From NCBI RefSeq assembly GCF_037023745.1, contig NZ_CP146101.1:6216001-6280000 (forward strand): a stretch of DNA of 64,000 nucleotides. The letters run 5' to 3'. The position numbers and the translations under genes were made by a program. This document shows positions 1 through 8,404 of this stretch, one piece after another. Source of the DNA: Streptomyces sp. SCSIO 30461. Lineage in GTDB: Bacteria > Actinomycetota > Actinomycetes > Streptomycetales > Streptomycetaceae. The notes beneath the pieces are model-generated. The model was not told the origin of the DNA. It did no database searches and saw only the letters and a program-made list of their open reading frames with translations. Position 1 is the stretch's first letter, and each line of letters starts with the position of its first letter.

Positions 1-2
1 AA

Positions 3-458
3 TGCGCGGCGGCCGACGCGGACGCGGGTGCCGAGGCGGGGACCTGCCGGGCGCTCGTCTCCGCGCTGCTGCCGGGCGTGCCGGACGGCACGCACCCCCG
101 TGATCTGTCCGAGGGCCAGCGCCTGGCGCTCGCCCTCGCACTGGTGCTCACCGCCCGGCCGCCGCTGATCCTGCTGGACGAGCCGACCCGCGGCCTGGAC
201 TACGCGGCGAAGGCCCGTCTGGTGTCCGTGCTGCGCGAACTGGCCGCCGACGGGCACGGAATCGTCATGGCGACGCACGATGTGGAGCTGGCCGCCGAGC
301 TGGCGGACCGCGTGGTGATCGTCGCGGACGGTGAGGTAGTGGCCGACGGTCCGACCACCGATGTGGTCGTGTCGTCACCCGCCTTCGCGCCGCAGGTGGC
401 GAAGGTGCTCGCGCCGGAGCCCTGGCTGACCGTGACCCAGGTGGGGGCGGTCCTGTGA
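3..458 (+). CDS. ECF/ABC transporter ATP-binding protein (C-terminal part, cut by window edge)
   Basis: Only the end of an ABC ATPase is present; the reading frame is open to the left edge. It shows a signature-like LSEGQR segment, a Walker B (LILLDEP) followed by the D-loop region (TRGLD), and the H-loop histidine in ATHD. The next gene overlaps it by 4 bp (GTGA) and encodes a substrate-binding membrane subunit. This pairing indicates an energy-coupling-factor (ECF) importer for a vitamin or metal, with the ATPase on the cytoplasmic face. The Walker A half and any T component lie outside the window. Substrate unknown. Confidence 0.85.
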   Translation, partial: CAAADADAGAEAGTCRALVSALLPGVPDGTHPRDLSEGQRLALALALVLTARPPLILLDEPTRGLDYAAKARLVSVLRELAADGHGIVMATHDVELAAELADRVVIVADGEVVADGPTTDVVVSSPAFAPQVAKVLAPEPWLTVTQVGAVL

Positions 459-1357
459 CCACCCGGCACCCGCGTTCCGGCCCGTCTGCGTCCGCCCCGT
501 CTGCACCCCGCTCACGTCCGTCCGGTCCCGTGCCCGCGGTGCGGCTCGGGCCGCGCGCCATCGCCGCGCTCGCCCTGGTCAGCGCCGTGGGCGTGGTCGC
601 TTTCGGCTGGCCGCTGCTCGGCGATGCCGGGTCCGGTCTTACGGCGCACGCCCAGGACGCGCCGTGGCTGTTCGCGGCGTTGCTGCCGCTACTGGTCGGT
701 GTGGTGGTCGCGACCATCTCCGACGGACCGGGCGGCGGGGTGGACGCGAAAGCCGTGGCGATGCTCGGGGTGCTCGCCGCGGTGGGTGCCGCGCTGCGTC
801 CGCTCGGCGCCGGGACGGCGGGTCTGGAGCCCACGTTCTTCCTGATGGTGCTGGGCGCCAGGGTGCTGGGGCCGGGCTTCGGCTTCGCGCTCGGGGCGGT
901 CACGATGTTCGCGTCCGCCCTGCTCACCGGTGGGGTGGGGCCCTGGATGCCGTTCCAGATGCTCGCGATGGGCTGGTTCGCGATCGGCGCGGGGCTGCTG
1001 CCGGGCGCTGCCCGGCTCCGGGGCCGTGCGGAGCTGCTGATGCTGGCGGGGTACGGTTTCGCCGCGTCCTTCGCGTACGGCACGATCATGAATCTGTACG
1101 GCTGGACGATCGTGCCGGGCCTGGCCTCGAACATCTCCTTCCAGGAGGGCGCCCCGGTGCAGGAGAACCTGGTCCGCTTCCTGGTCTACTGCCTGACCAC
1201 CTCGCTCGGCTGGGATATGGGGCGTGCGGTGCTGACCGCCGTCCTGCTGCTGACGATCGGCGGACCGCTCCTCAAGGCGCTCCGGCGGGCGACGCGGCGG
1301 GCCGCCTTCGAGGCCCAGGTCACATTCGAGGGTCCGGGAAACCCGTCTCAGCGGTGA
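455..1357 (+). CDS. ECF transporter S component (substrate-specific membrane subunit)
   Basis: A 300-residue integral membrane protein with about six hydrophobic segments after a Ser/Pro/Arg-rich cytoplasmic N-terminus of roughly 45 residues. It starts at a GTG inside the stop of the ATPase gene, so translation is probably coupled. Gly-rich packed helices and the partner ATPase fit an ECF S component that captures a small molecule. The substrate cannot be read from the sequence, and no riboswitch is visible because the operon start is outside the window. A strong intrinsic terminator follows at once. Confidence 0.8.
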   Translation: MTTRHPRSGPSASAPSAPRSRPSGPVPAVRLGPRAIAALALVSAVGVVAFGWPLLGDAGSGLTAHAQDAPWLFAALLPLLVGVVVATISDGPGGGVDAKAVAMLGVLAAVGAALRPLGAGTAGLEPTFFLMVLGARVLGPGFGFALGAVTMFASALLTGGVGPWMPFQMLAMGWFAIGAGLLPGAARLRGRAELLMLAGYGFAASFAYGTIMNLYGWTIVPGLASNISFQEGAPVQENLVRFLVYCLTTSLGWDMGRAVLTAVLLLTIGGPLLKALRRATRRAAFEAQVTFEGPGNPSQR

Positions 1358-1387
1358 GGCGGCCCACAGGACCAAAGTCCCGAAACT

Positions 1388-1425
1388 ACCCTTCTTCGTA
1401 GCCATTGCCCGAGGAAGGGTTTTTT
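1388..1425 (+). terminator. Intrinsic terminator of the ECF operon
   Basis: An 11-bp stem (arms 1388-1398 and 1410-1420, one G-T pair) with an 11-nt loop is followed by a run of six T. This is a textbook Rho-independent terminator, unusual in its T-tract for such GC-rich DNA. It lies 30 bp after the S-component stop. Confidence 0.85.
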
Positions 1426-1634
1426 GCCGACACGGGCTATGACCTGCTGATAAAACCGATATGCCCTTTTAGGGACTTCAGTCCTGTACTCACCCTTCCT
1501 ACTCGTATGTGGTAGGTGAGCCCGGTCACGGCGACGCCCTTCGACCCCCGGCTACAACTGTTCTCGTCGCAAGGCGCCGCAGGGCTTCAAGTCCGGCAGC
1601 ACAACGGTCCGACCGGGCCCCCTTCGCGACCGCC

Positions 1635-2066
1635 ATGCCCCCGACGTTAGGTATCGCCTTGTCTCGCTCGCTGTTCACCCGCTTCGCCGCCCGCAACAAG
1701 TCCGTTGTCGCCGGCACCGCCGTGCTCCTCGGTGCGGCCGGTGCGGTGATGGGGACGACGACGACGGCTTCCGCCGCGCCCTCCGCCCCGAAGGACATCG
1801 CCAAGCAGATGATGTCCGCCGCCGAGTTCCAGTGCTTCGACAAGATCGTCACGCACGAGTCCAACTGGAACCACACGGCCACCAACGCCTCCTCCGGCGC
1901 CTACGGCCTGGTGCAGGCCCTGCCCGGCGCCAAGATGGCCAGTGCCGGTGCCGACTGGAAGACCAACCCCAAGACCCAGATCGAGTGGGGTATGGACTAC
2001 ATGAAGGAGCGCTACGGCAGCGCCTGTGACGCCTGGAACTTCTGGCAGGCCAACCGCTGGTACTGA
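1635..2066 (+). CDS. Secreted transglycosylase-like (lysozyme-fold) protein
   Basis: About 143 residues: a signal peptide (basic RNK, hydrophobic run, cleavage after ...TASAA) and a compact C-terminal domain of about 100 residues. The domain has the HESNW segment, whose Glu is the likely catalytic acid, then SSGAYGLVQALPG and a Trp-rich end, as in the SLT/aggregation-promoting-factor-like wall hydrolases of Streptomyces. It probably cleaves glycan strands outside the cell. The frame is open back to 1509, but residues before 1635 do not look like coding sequence. ATG 1635 was chosen; TTG 1659, with a purine-rich stretch upstream, is an alternative. Confidence 0.8.
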   Translation: MPPTLGIALSRSLFTRFAARNKSVVAGTAVLLGAAGAVMGTTTTASAAPSAPKDIAKQMMSAAEFQCFDKIVTHESNWNHTATNASSGAYGLVQALPGAKMASAGADWKTNPKTQIEWGMDYMKERYGSACDAWNFWQANRWY

Positions 2067-2117
2067 GCCACCGGTACTTGGGCCGCACGACCACGGGAGC
2101 AGGGCGCGACTGACGTC

Positions 2118-2159
2118 GCAGGGCCCCGGCGCGACGACCACGTCGCACCGGGGCCCTGC
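2118..2159. terminator. Bidirectional hairpin between convergent genes
   Basis: A perfect 12-bp inverted repeat (2118-2129 / 2148-2159) with an 18-nt loop separates the convergent transglycosylase-like and thiolase genes. There is no T-tract, as is common in Streptomyces terminators. Confidence 0.65.
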
Positions 2160-2244
2160 TCCCGTTTCGGTCGGCCCCCGTCTCCGTTCGAGTCGGCCCC
2201 TGTTCCCGTTTCAGCCGGGCCCCGCTCCCGTTGCCGAAGGCCGA
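2158..2244. repeat. 22-bp imperfect tandem repeat, about 3.9 units
   Basis: Units begin at 2158, 2180 and 2202, with a diverged unit at 2224. Each contains a CTCCCGTT-like core followed by a CGGCCCC-like end. It fills the gap between the convergent genes. Confidence 0.7.
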
Positions 2245-2273
2245 CTTCGCCGCGGACTCCCCGGGCCCCGCGA

Positions 2274-3458
<1,185 letters not shown>

Positions 3459-3513
3459 TCACGCCCCGGCGGAGGTCGTCCCGGTGCCCCCGCAGGGCGA
3501 CTGACGCACAGCG

Positions 3514-3537
3514 AGAACTAGTACGCGTTCTAGTTCT
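3514..3537. promoter_or_regulatory. KstR-like operator between thiolase and CYP125
   Basis: A near-perfect 24-bp palindrome with outer arms AGAACTAG / CTAGTTCT. The inner 14 bases (3519-3532) match the KstR consensus TnnAACnnGTTnnA at all but one defined position. KstR is the TetR-family repressor of cholesterol catabolism in actinobacteria. The site is placed to control both divergent genes. Confidence 0.65.
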
Positions 3538-3626
3538 TTCGTTCAGTGTCGTGAGACTTACCCCTGGTACGCAAGGGTCTTGCACGCCTCCGCCCCGACC
3601 CGCCCCAACCTCAATCCGCGCTCAGC

Positions 3627-3640
3627 CCAACTTAAGTTGG
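3627..3640. promoter_or_regulatory. Perfect 14-bp palindrome in the same divergent promoter region
   Basis: CCAACTTAAGTTGG is perfectly self-complementary and AT-rich at its centre, unlike the surrounding DNA. It lies 115 bp upstream of the CYP125 start. It could be a second regulator site; its binding protein is unknown. Confidence 0.45.
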
Positions 3641-3754
3641 CGCGCGAGCGCAACAGTTCCCGCCGCACGCCTTGCCAGTTGAAGGACCCGTTACTACCTT
3701 GCGAGCAATTCTGATGGGCCGTCAGATCGTTCGTTCAGACCATGGAGTCGCCCC

Positions 3755-5005
3755 ATGTCCTGTCCAGCGCTGCCCGAAGGGTTCGACGCCACCGACCCCG
3801 ACCTCCTCCAGAGTCGCATCCCCTTCCCGGAGTTCGCCGCACTGCGGCAGACCGCGCCGGTCTGGTGGTGTCCGCAGCGGCGCGGCATCACCGGCTTCGA
3901 CGACGAGGGCTACTGGGCCGTCACACGGCATGCGGACGTCAAGTACGTCTCCACGCATCCGGAGTTGTTCTGCTCGACCGAGAACACCGCCATCATCCGC
4001 TTCAACGAGCACATCAACCGCGACCAGATCGAAGCCCAACGCCTGATCATGCTCAACATGGACCCGCCCGAGCACACCAGGGTCCGCCAGATCGTCCAAC
4101 GCGGCTTCACCCCGCGTGCGATACGCGGCCTCGAGACGGCGCTGCGTGATCGGGCGCTGAGGATCGTGGACGAGGCGAAGAGCGGCGCGGGAGAAGACGG
4201 CCGCTTCGACTTCGTCAACAGCATCGCGGTCGAACTCCCCCTCCAGGCCATCGCCGAACTCATCGGCGTGCCCCAGGAGGACAGGGCCCGGATCTTCGAC
4301 TGGTCCAACAAGATGGTGGCGTACGACGATCCCGAGTACGCCATCACCGAGGAGATCGGCGCCGAGGCGGCGATGGAACTCATCGGCTACTCGATGAACA
4401 TGGCCGCCGACCGCAAGCAGTGCCCTGCCAAGGACATCGTGACCCAGCTCGTGGCGGCGGAGGGCGAGGGCAACCTGTCGTCCGACGAGTTCGGCTTCTT
4501 CGTACTGCTGCTCGCCGTCGCGGGCAACGAGACCACACGCAACGCCATCAGCCACGGCATGCACGCCTTCCTCACCCACCCCGAGCAGTGGGAGCTCTAC
4601 AAGCGCGAACGCCCGGTGACCACCGCCGAGGAGATCGTCCGCTGGGCCACCCCGGTGGTGTCCTTCCAGCGCACTGCCACGCAGGACACCGAACTCGGCG
4701 GACAGAAGATCAAGCAGGGCGACCGGGTGGGGCTCTTCTACTCTTCGGCCAACAACGACCCCGAGGTCTTCGACCGCCCCGAGGTCTTCGACATCACCCG
4801 CGATCCGAACCCGCACCTCGGCTTCGGCGGTGGCGGTCCGCACTTCTGCCTGGGCAAGTCGCTCGCCATCCACGAGATCGACCTGATCTTCAACGCCGTC
4901 GCCGACGCCCTGCCCGGCCTGCGGCTCGCGGACGATCCGCGCCGACTGCGCGCCGCCTGGCTGAACGGCATCAAGGAACTCCAGGTCAGCGTGGGCGAAT
5001 CCTGA
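3755..5005 (+). CDS. Cytochrome P450, CYP125 family (steroid C26/C27 monooxygenase)
   Basis: A 416-residue soluble P450. The I-helix motif AGNETT is near residue 256, the K-helix EEIVR near 292, and the heme-thiolate loop FGGGGPHFCLG has its Cys near 365. Long stretches recall mycobacterial CYP125, such as the early segments LPEGFDATDP and APVWW, then NMDPPEHTR, LPLQAIAELIGVPQEDR and WLNGIK near the end. CYP125 oxidises the terminal methyl of the sterol side chain to start beta-oxidation. ATG 3755 is preceded by a GGAG at 7-bp spacing. It is divergent from the FadA5-like thiolase with a shared KstR-like site. A ferredoxin is not encoded next to it. Confidence 0.88.
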   Translation: MSCPALPEGFDATDPDLLQSRIPFPEFAALRQTAPVWWCPQRRGITGFDDEGYWAVTRHADVKYVSTHPELFCSTENTAIIRFNEHINRDQIEAQRLIMLNMDPPEHTRVRQIVQRGFTPRAIRGLETALRDRALRIVDEAKSGAGEDGRFDFVNSIAVELPLQAIAELIGVPQEDRARIFDWSNKMVAYDDPEYAITEEIGAEAAMELIGYSMNMAADRKQCPAKDIVTQLVAAEGEGNLSSDEFGFFVLLLAVAGNETTRNAISHGMHAFLTHPEQWELYKRERPVTTAEEIVRWATPVVSFQRTATQDTELGGQKIKQGDRVGLFYSSANNDPEVFDRPEVFDITRDPNPHLGFGGGGPHFCLGKSLAIHEIDLIFNAVADALPGLRLADDPRRLRAAWLNGIKELQVSVGES

Positions 5006-5151
5006 GAACAGGGGCGTGTCGGGCCCGCGGCGCCGTACGCGCGGCGGGCCGCTCCACACACACCTGCCCACCGTGAGCAAGGCCGTTCCGCACACGGGCT
5101 CGGCAGCTGATCCGGTGACTGGGGACGGTGGTTCGGTGGTTCGGTGGTTCC

Positions 5152-6021
5152 ATGCTCGCCGTGACTTCACATGATCATGACGACGACACCTCGCGACCGT
5201 CCCCGCTGCTGGACCGGATCGAGCGCTACTACGACGCGGTGCCGCGCAGCGGCGCCCGCGCGGAGGACTTCGGTCCGCTGACCCTCTTCGTCAGGGAGGG
5301 GCAGGGCTGGCCGTACTACGCCCGCCCTGCCCTGGGAAGCACCGTCGCGCCAGGCGCGGACGACGTGTACCGGGTGCGTGCCCGACAACGGGAGCTGGGC
5401 GTGCCGGAGAGCCTCGAATGGATGGCCGACACCGCGCCCGGACTGCGGGCCGCGGCCGAGGCGGCGGGTCTCGTGGTCCACGAGCACCCGCTGATGGCCC
5501 TCACGGGCGACATCGTGTCCGCCCCGGACCCCGGCGATGCCTCCGTCCGGATCGTCGGCCCGGGCGACCCGGTGCTGCCGAGCGCGCTGGCCGTGCCCCG
5601 CCTCGCCTTCGCGGAGCCGGGCACCGGCATCGGCACGGCAGGCGCGGAAGATCTCGCCCGGGCGACGCGCGCCGTGGCGGCCGACGGCACGGTGGAGCAG
5701 CTGACCGCCCGCATGCACGCGGGGCTGACCGTGGTCGCGGCAGCGGTGGTGGACGGCGAGGCGCTCTGTGCGGGCCAGCACCAGCCAGTCGGTGATGCCG
5801 CCGAGATCGTCGGTGTGGGCACGCTCCCGAGCGCCCGTCGGCGCGGACTGGGCGTCGCGGTCACAGCGGCGCTGGTGGCGGACGCACGGGCCCGAGGCGC
5901 TGCCACGGTGTTCCTGTCCGCCGCGGACGACGACGTGGCCAGGATCTACACCCGGGCAGGCTTCCGGAGGGTCGCCACGGCGCTGATCGCAGAGCCGCCC
6001 GCTCGGACCGCCCGGGGCTGA
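5152..6021 (+). CDS. GNAT-family N-acetyltransferase
   Basis: About 289 residues. The C-terminal third is a GNAT acetyl-CoA-binding core: GVGTLPSARRRGLG is motif A (R/Q-x-x-G-x-G type), then FLSAADDDVARIYTRAGFRR is motif B. The N-terminal half is divergent and may hold a second degenerate GNAT fold. The substrate is unknown. The frame opens at GTG 5128 inside a triplicated 8-bp repeat (GGTGGTTC, 5127-5150). ATG 5152, just after the repeat, was preferred; GTG 5161 is also possible. Confidence 0.75.
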   Translation: MLAVTSHDHDDDTSRPSPLLDRIERYYDAVPRSGARAEDFGPLTLFVREGQGWPYYARPALGSTVAPGADDVYRVRARQRELGVPESLEWMADTAPGLRAAAEAAGLVVHEHPLMALTGDIVSAPDPGDASVRIVGPGDPVLPSALAVPRLAFAEPGTGIGTAGAEDLARATRAVAADGTVEQLTARMHAGLTVVAAAVVDGEALCAGQHQPVGDAAEIVGVGTLPSARRRGLGVAVTAALVADARARGAATVFLSAADDDVARIYTRAGFRRVATALIAEPPARTARG

Positions 6022-6044
6022 GCGGAGCCCGCTCGCTCAGCCCC
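6014..6044 (+). terminator. Hairpin at the end of the GNAT gene
   Basis: An 11-bp perfect stem (6014-6024 / 6034-6044) with a 9-nt loop overlaps the stop codon at 6019-6021. Confidence 0.6.
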
Positions 6045-6206
6045 TCCGGGGCGGAGCCGCCCACTCGGACCCCGCCCAGGCGTCACGCAGGGTGGTACCC
6101 CGCCCTTCCGACTCCCTCACTCTCCGCTCGCTCCCGCACACGGAACCGGATGATCGACTGGCGCGGCCGGAACCGCGGGCGGATCCTGGCTGAACGCGGC
6201 GATCCA

Positions 6207-6249
6207 CCCGAGGGGGCGCCGGGACAGCCGGTCCCGGCGCCCCCTCGGG
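6207..6249. terminator. Very strong isolated hairpin (19-bp perfect stem)
   Basis: Arms 6207-6225 and 6231-6249 pair perfectly around a 5-nt loop. It lies 58 bp upstream of the O-methyltransferase start and about 165 bp after the GNAT terminator. It would stop transcription entering from the left, or act as a leader structure. The remaining 6045-6307 shows no gene. Confidence 0.6.
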
Positions 6250-6307
6250 CCGTGCGCGGGGCGTTCATCCCCTCGGTCGAGCGCCGCCCGCGCGGTAGGT
6301 TGTTCGT

Positions 6308-6976
6308 ATGACTGACCATCAATGGAAAGCCTTGGACGCCTACTTCACCGAGCACCTCTCCCCGGACGACGAGGCACTGAGCGCGGCGGTCGCCGCGAGT
6401 ACCGCGGCAGGCCTGCCCGACATCGCCGTGGCCCCCAACCAGGGCAAGCTGCTGCAGCTGCTCGCCGCCGGCCAGGGCGCGCGGAAGATCCTGGAGATCG
6501 GCACGCTCGGCGGCTACAGCACCATCTGGCTGGGCCGTGCGCTGCCCACCGACGGCCGGCTGGTGACCCTGGAGTACAAGCCCGAGAACGCCGAAGTGGC
6601 CCGGGCCAACATCGCGCGAGCGGGCCTCGACAAGATCGTCGAGGTGCGCACGGGCGCGGCGCTCGACTCCCTCGCGCAGCTGGAGAGCGAGAACGCCGGT
6701 CCGTTCGACTTCTTCTTCATCGACGCGGACAAGGTGAACAACCCCAACTACGTGGAGTGGGCGGTGAAGCTGGGCCGTCCGGGCAGCCTGATCGTCGTGG
6801 ACAACGTGGGCCGCGGAGGCGAGGTGGCCGACGCTTCCAGCGAGGACGACGCCGTGCGAAGCACCCGTCGCATGATCGAGATGGTCGGCAAGCACCCGAG
6901 GCTGAGCGCCACGGCGGTCCAGACGGTGGGAGCCCGGGGCTACGACGGCTTCCTCCTCGCCCGGGTGCTGGACTGA
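6308..6976 (+). CDS. SAM-dependent O-methyltransferase (catechol/CCoAMT class)
   Basis: 222 residues, the usual length for the class I O-methyltransferase family 3. SAM-binding motif I is ILEIGTLGGYST (about residues 60-71). An acidic LEYKPENAEVA follows, and FDFFFIDADK (about 137-146) carries the metal and catalytic Asp residues, followed by DNVGRGG. It would methylate a hydroxyl (catechol-like) group using a divalent metal. The natural acceptor is unknown and there are no pathway neighbours. Confidence 0.87.
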   Translation: MTDHQWKALDAYFTEHLSPDDEALSAAVAASTAAGLPDIAVAPNQGKLLQLLAAGQGARKILEIGTLGGYSTIWLGRALPTDGRLVTLEYKPENAEVARANIARAGLDKIVEVRTGAALDSLAQLESENAGPFDFFFIDADKVNNPNYVEWAVKLGRPGSLIVVDNVGRGGEVADASSEDDAVRSTRRMIEMVGKHPRLSATAVQTVGARGYDGFLLARVLD

Positions 6977-7083
6977 CCCTCACCGGGTGCCGCACTGATT
7001 CCCACCCGAGCGCGGGGGCCGGCCCTCGCCCGAGTATCAGGGCTAACCCTCGCCCGGCGCGGCGACGCCGTACCCTCGCGTTC

Positions 7084-7410
7084 ATGAGCATCGTGAAGAT
7101 CAACGTCCTTTCCGTGTCACCCGAGCAGCGCGAAACCCTGGAGAAGCGCTTCGGCGCCCGTGCCGGCATGGTCGAGTCATCCGACGGCTTCGAGTGGTTC
7201 GAGCTGCTCCGCCCGGTGGAGGGCACCGACCAGTACCTCGTCTACACGCGCTGGCGGGACGAGGAGTCCTTCCAGGCGTGGATGGAGGGCCCGATGAAGG
7301 CCGCGCATCAGGGCGGTGGCGAGGGCGGCGAGCGGCCCCGACCGGCGGCGAGCGGCTCCGAGGTCTGGTCCTTCGAGGTGGTGCAGCAGGCCGCCCCAAG
7401 GCAGGGCTGA
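7084..7410 (+). CDS. Heme-degrading monooxygenase, MhuD/IsdG type (ABM domain)
   Basis: 108 residues, one antibiotic-biosynthesis-monooxygenase (ABM) fold. Asn7, Trp66 and His75 fall at exactly the positions of the catalytic triad of mycobacterial MhuD. The surroundings (VVKIN-like start, FxxxxLLRPVxG, FQAW, GP...AAH) also match. It would open heme and release iron in the cytoplasm. The start ATG 7084 lies inside a longer open frame whose upstream part overlaps the methyltransferase gene out of frame and is not real. A strong terminator follows. Confidence 0.8.
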   Translation: MSIVKINVLSVSPEQRETLEKRFGARAGMVESSDGFEWFELLRPVEGTDQYLVYTRWRDEESFQAWMEGPMKAAHQGGGEGGERPRPAASGSEVWSFEVVQQAAPRQG

Positions 7411-7435
7411 CTCACCGGGCGGGAGATCGGTTCCA

Positions 7436-7472
7436 GGCCGTCTCCCACACGCACAGCGTGTGGGAGACGGCC
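7436..7472. terminator. Bidirectional terminator, 17-bp stem
   Basis: Arms 7436-7452 and 7456-7472 pair perfectly around a 3-nt loop, between the convergent MhuD-like and PRC-barrel genes. Confidence 0.75.
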
Positions 7473-7482
7473 CGGTCCGCGT

Positions 7483-7836
7483 TCACGAATGCGGTGTCCC
7501 GTAGTGCCGTGAGAACTGCTCCATGGCGATCGGATCCTGCCCGGGAGAGCCGTATGGAGGCGCCTCCCTGATCTGCTTCTTCGTGCAGTCGACGTACACG
7601 ATCCGCTCGTCGGCGTCGACGCGGGTGATGATCCTGGCCGGCAGCAGAGCGTGCTTGGTGAAGATCCAGTGTCCCGTGTCGACCACGATGTACGACCTGC
7701 CCACGTCCTCCGCGTGCTCACCGATCGTGCCGATGCTGCCCTCGCCCGAATAGGCGGCTTCGACCGTGAAGCCGACCAGGCTGGTTCCGGGACGGTGGCC
7801 GGACGCGTCCGAATGGGTCCAAATATGGTGTTCCAT
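7483..7836 (-). CDS. PRC-barrel domain protein
   Basis: 117 residues. The central part, IGEHAEDVGRSYIVVDTG through LLPARIITRVDADERIVYVDCTKKQI, has the beta-strand pattern of a PRC-barrel, a small fold seen in RimM and photosynthetic reaction centres. In free-standing form its partner is generally unknown. It has no signal peptide or membrane segment and is expected to be cytoplasmic. ATG 7836 is preceded by a GGAGGG-like Shine-Dalgarno. Confidence 0.65.
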   Translation of the reverse strand: MEHHIWTHSDASGHRPGTSLVGFTVEAAYSGEGSIGTIGEHAEDVGRSYIVVDTGHWIFTKHALLPARIITRVDADERIVYVDCTKKQIREAPPYGSPGQDPIAMEQFSRHYGTPHS

Positions 7837-7907
7837 GGTGTCCCTCCGGACAACGGTCTACCCGAAATTCGTTCGCCACGCAGCGCGGAGCTGGTTAGAC
7901 AGTGCGC

Positions 7908-8387
7908 ATGACGACCTGGTCCATGCGCGCCGAGCGCTTCGACACCGCCGATGCCACGGCGCTGCGCCGCGACTACTACGCCGAGGTCGCCGGCCGGTAC
8001 TGGCGGCGCCCCGCGACGACGGCCGAGGTGGCCGAAGGTCTGACCGGGGACGGTGTGGAGCGGTTGGATGCGCCCACCGGGGCGTTCGTCGTGGGGCGGC
8101 ACGCCGAGCGGGCCGGCGCATGCGGGGGTGTGCTGCTGCTGGACACCGACACCGCCGAGCTGACCCGGGTGTACATACGGCCCGGGCTGCGTGGCACGGG
8201 CGGCGGCGCCCTGCTGCTGGGCACTCTTGAGGACGCGGCCCGGCGGCTGGGCGCGAAGCGCATGGTGCTCAACACACGGCAGGACCTCATCGAGGCGCGG
8301 ACGCTGTACTCGCGCAACGGGTACGTGGCGATCCCGGCGTACTGCCAGGGGCCGTACATGGACGTCTGGTGCGGCAAGGATCTCTGA
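7908..8387 (+). CDS. GNAT-family N-acetyltransferase
   Basis: 159 residues, a complete single GNAT domain: TRVYIRPGLRGTGGGALLLGTLED (motif A, about residues 86-109) then MVLNTRQDLIEARTLYSRNGY (motif B). The acceptor substrate is unknown. It stands alone between a PRC-barrel gene (divergent) and the convergent MFS gene. ATG 7908 was chosen; an in-frame GTG six bases upstream is possible, and neither has a clear Shine-Dalgarno. Confidence 0.75.
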   Translation: MTTWSMRAERFDTADATALRRDYYAEVAGRYWRRPATTAEVAEGLTGDGVERLDAPTGAFVVGRHAERAGACGGVLLLDTDTAELTRVYIRPGLRGTGGGALLLGTLEDAARRLGAKRMVLNTRQDLIEARTLYSRNGYVAIPAYCQGPYMDVWCGKDL

Positions 8388-8404
8388 CGCGTGACCCGGC
8401 GCGC

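Noticed and set aside
1430..1634. c-di-AMP (ydaO/yuaA) riboswitch upstream of the transglycosylase-like gene
   Set aside because: Such riboswitches precede several Streptomyces wall hydrolases, but the conserved core segments (e.g. a CCGACAGCTAACC-like block) could not be found here.
2158..2244. CRISPR array
   Set aside because: Units are adjacent and imperfect with no spacers; simple tandem repeat.
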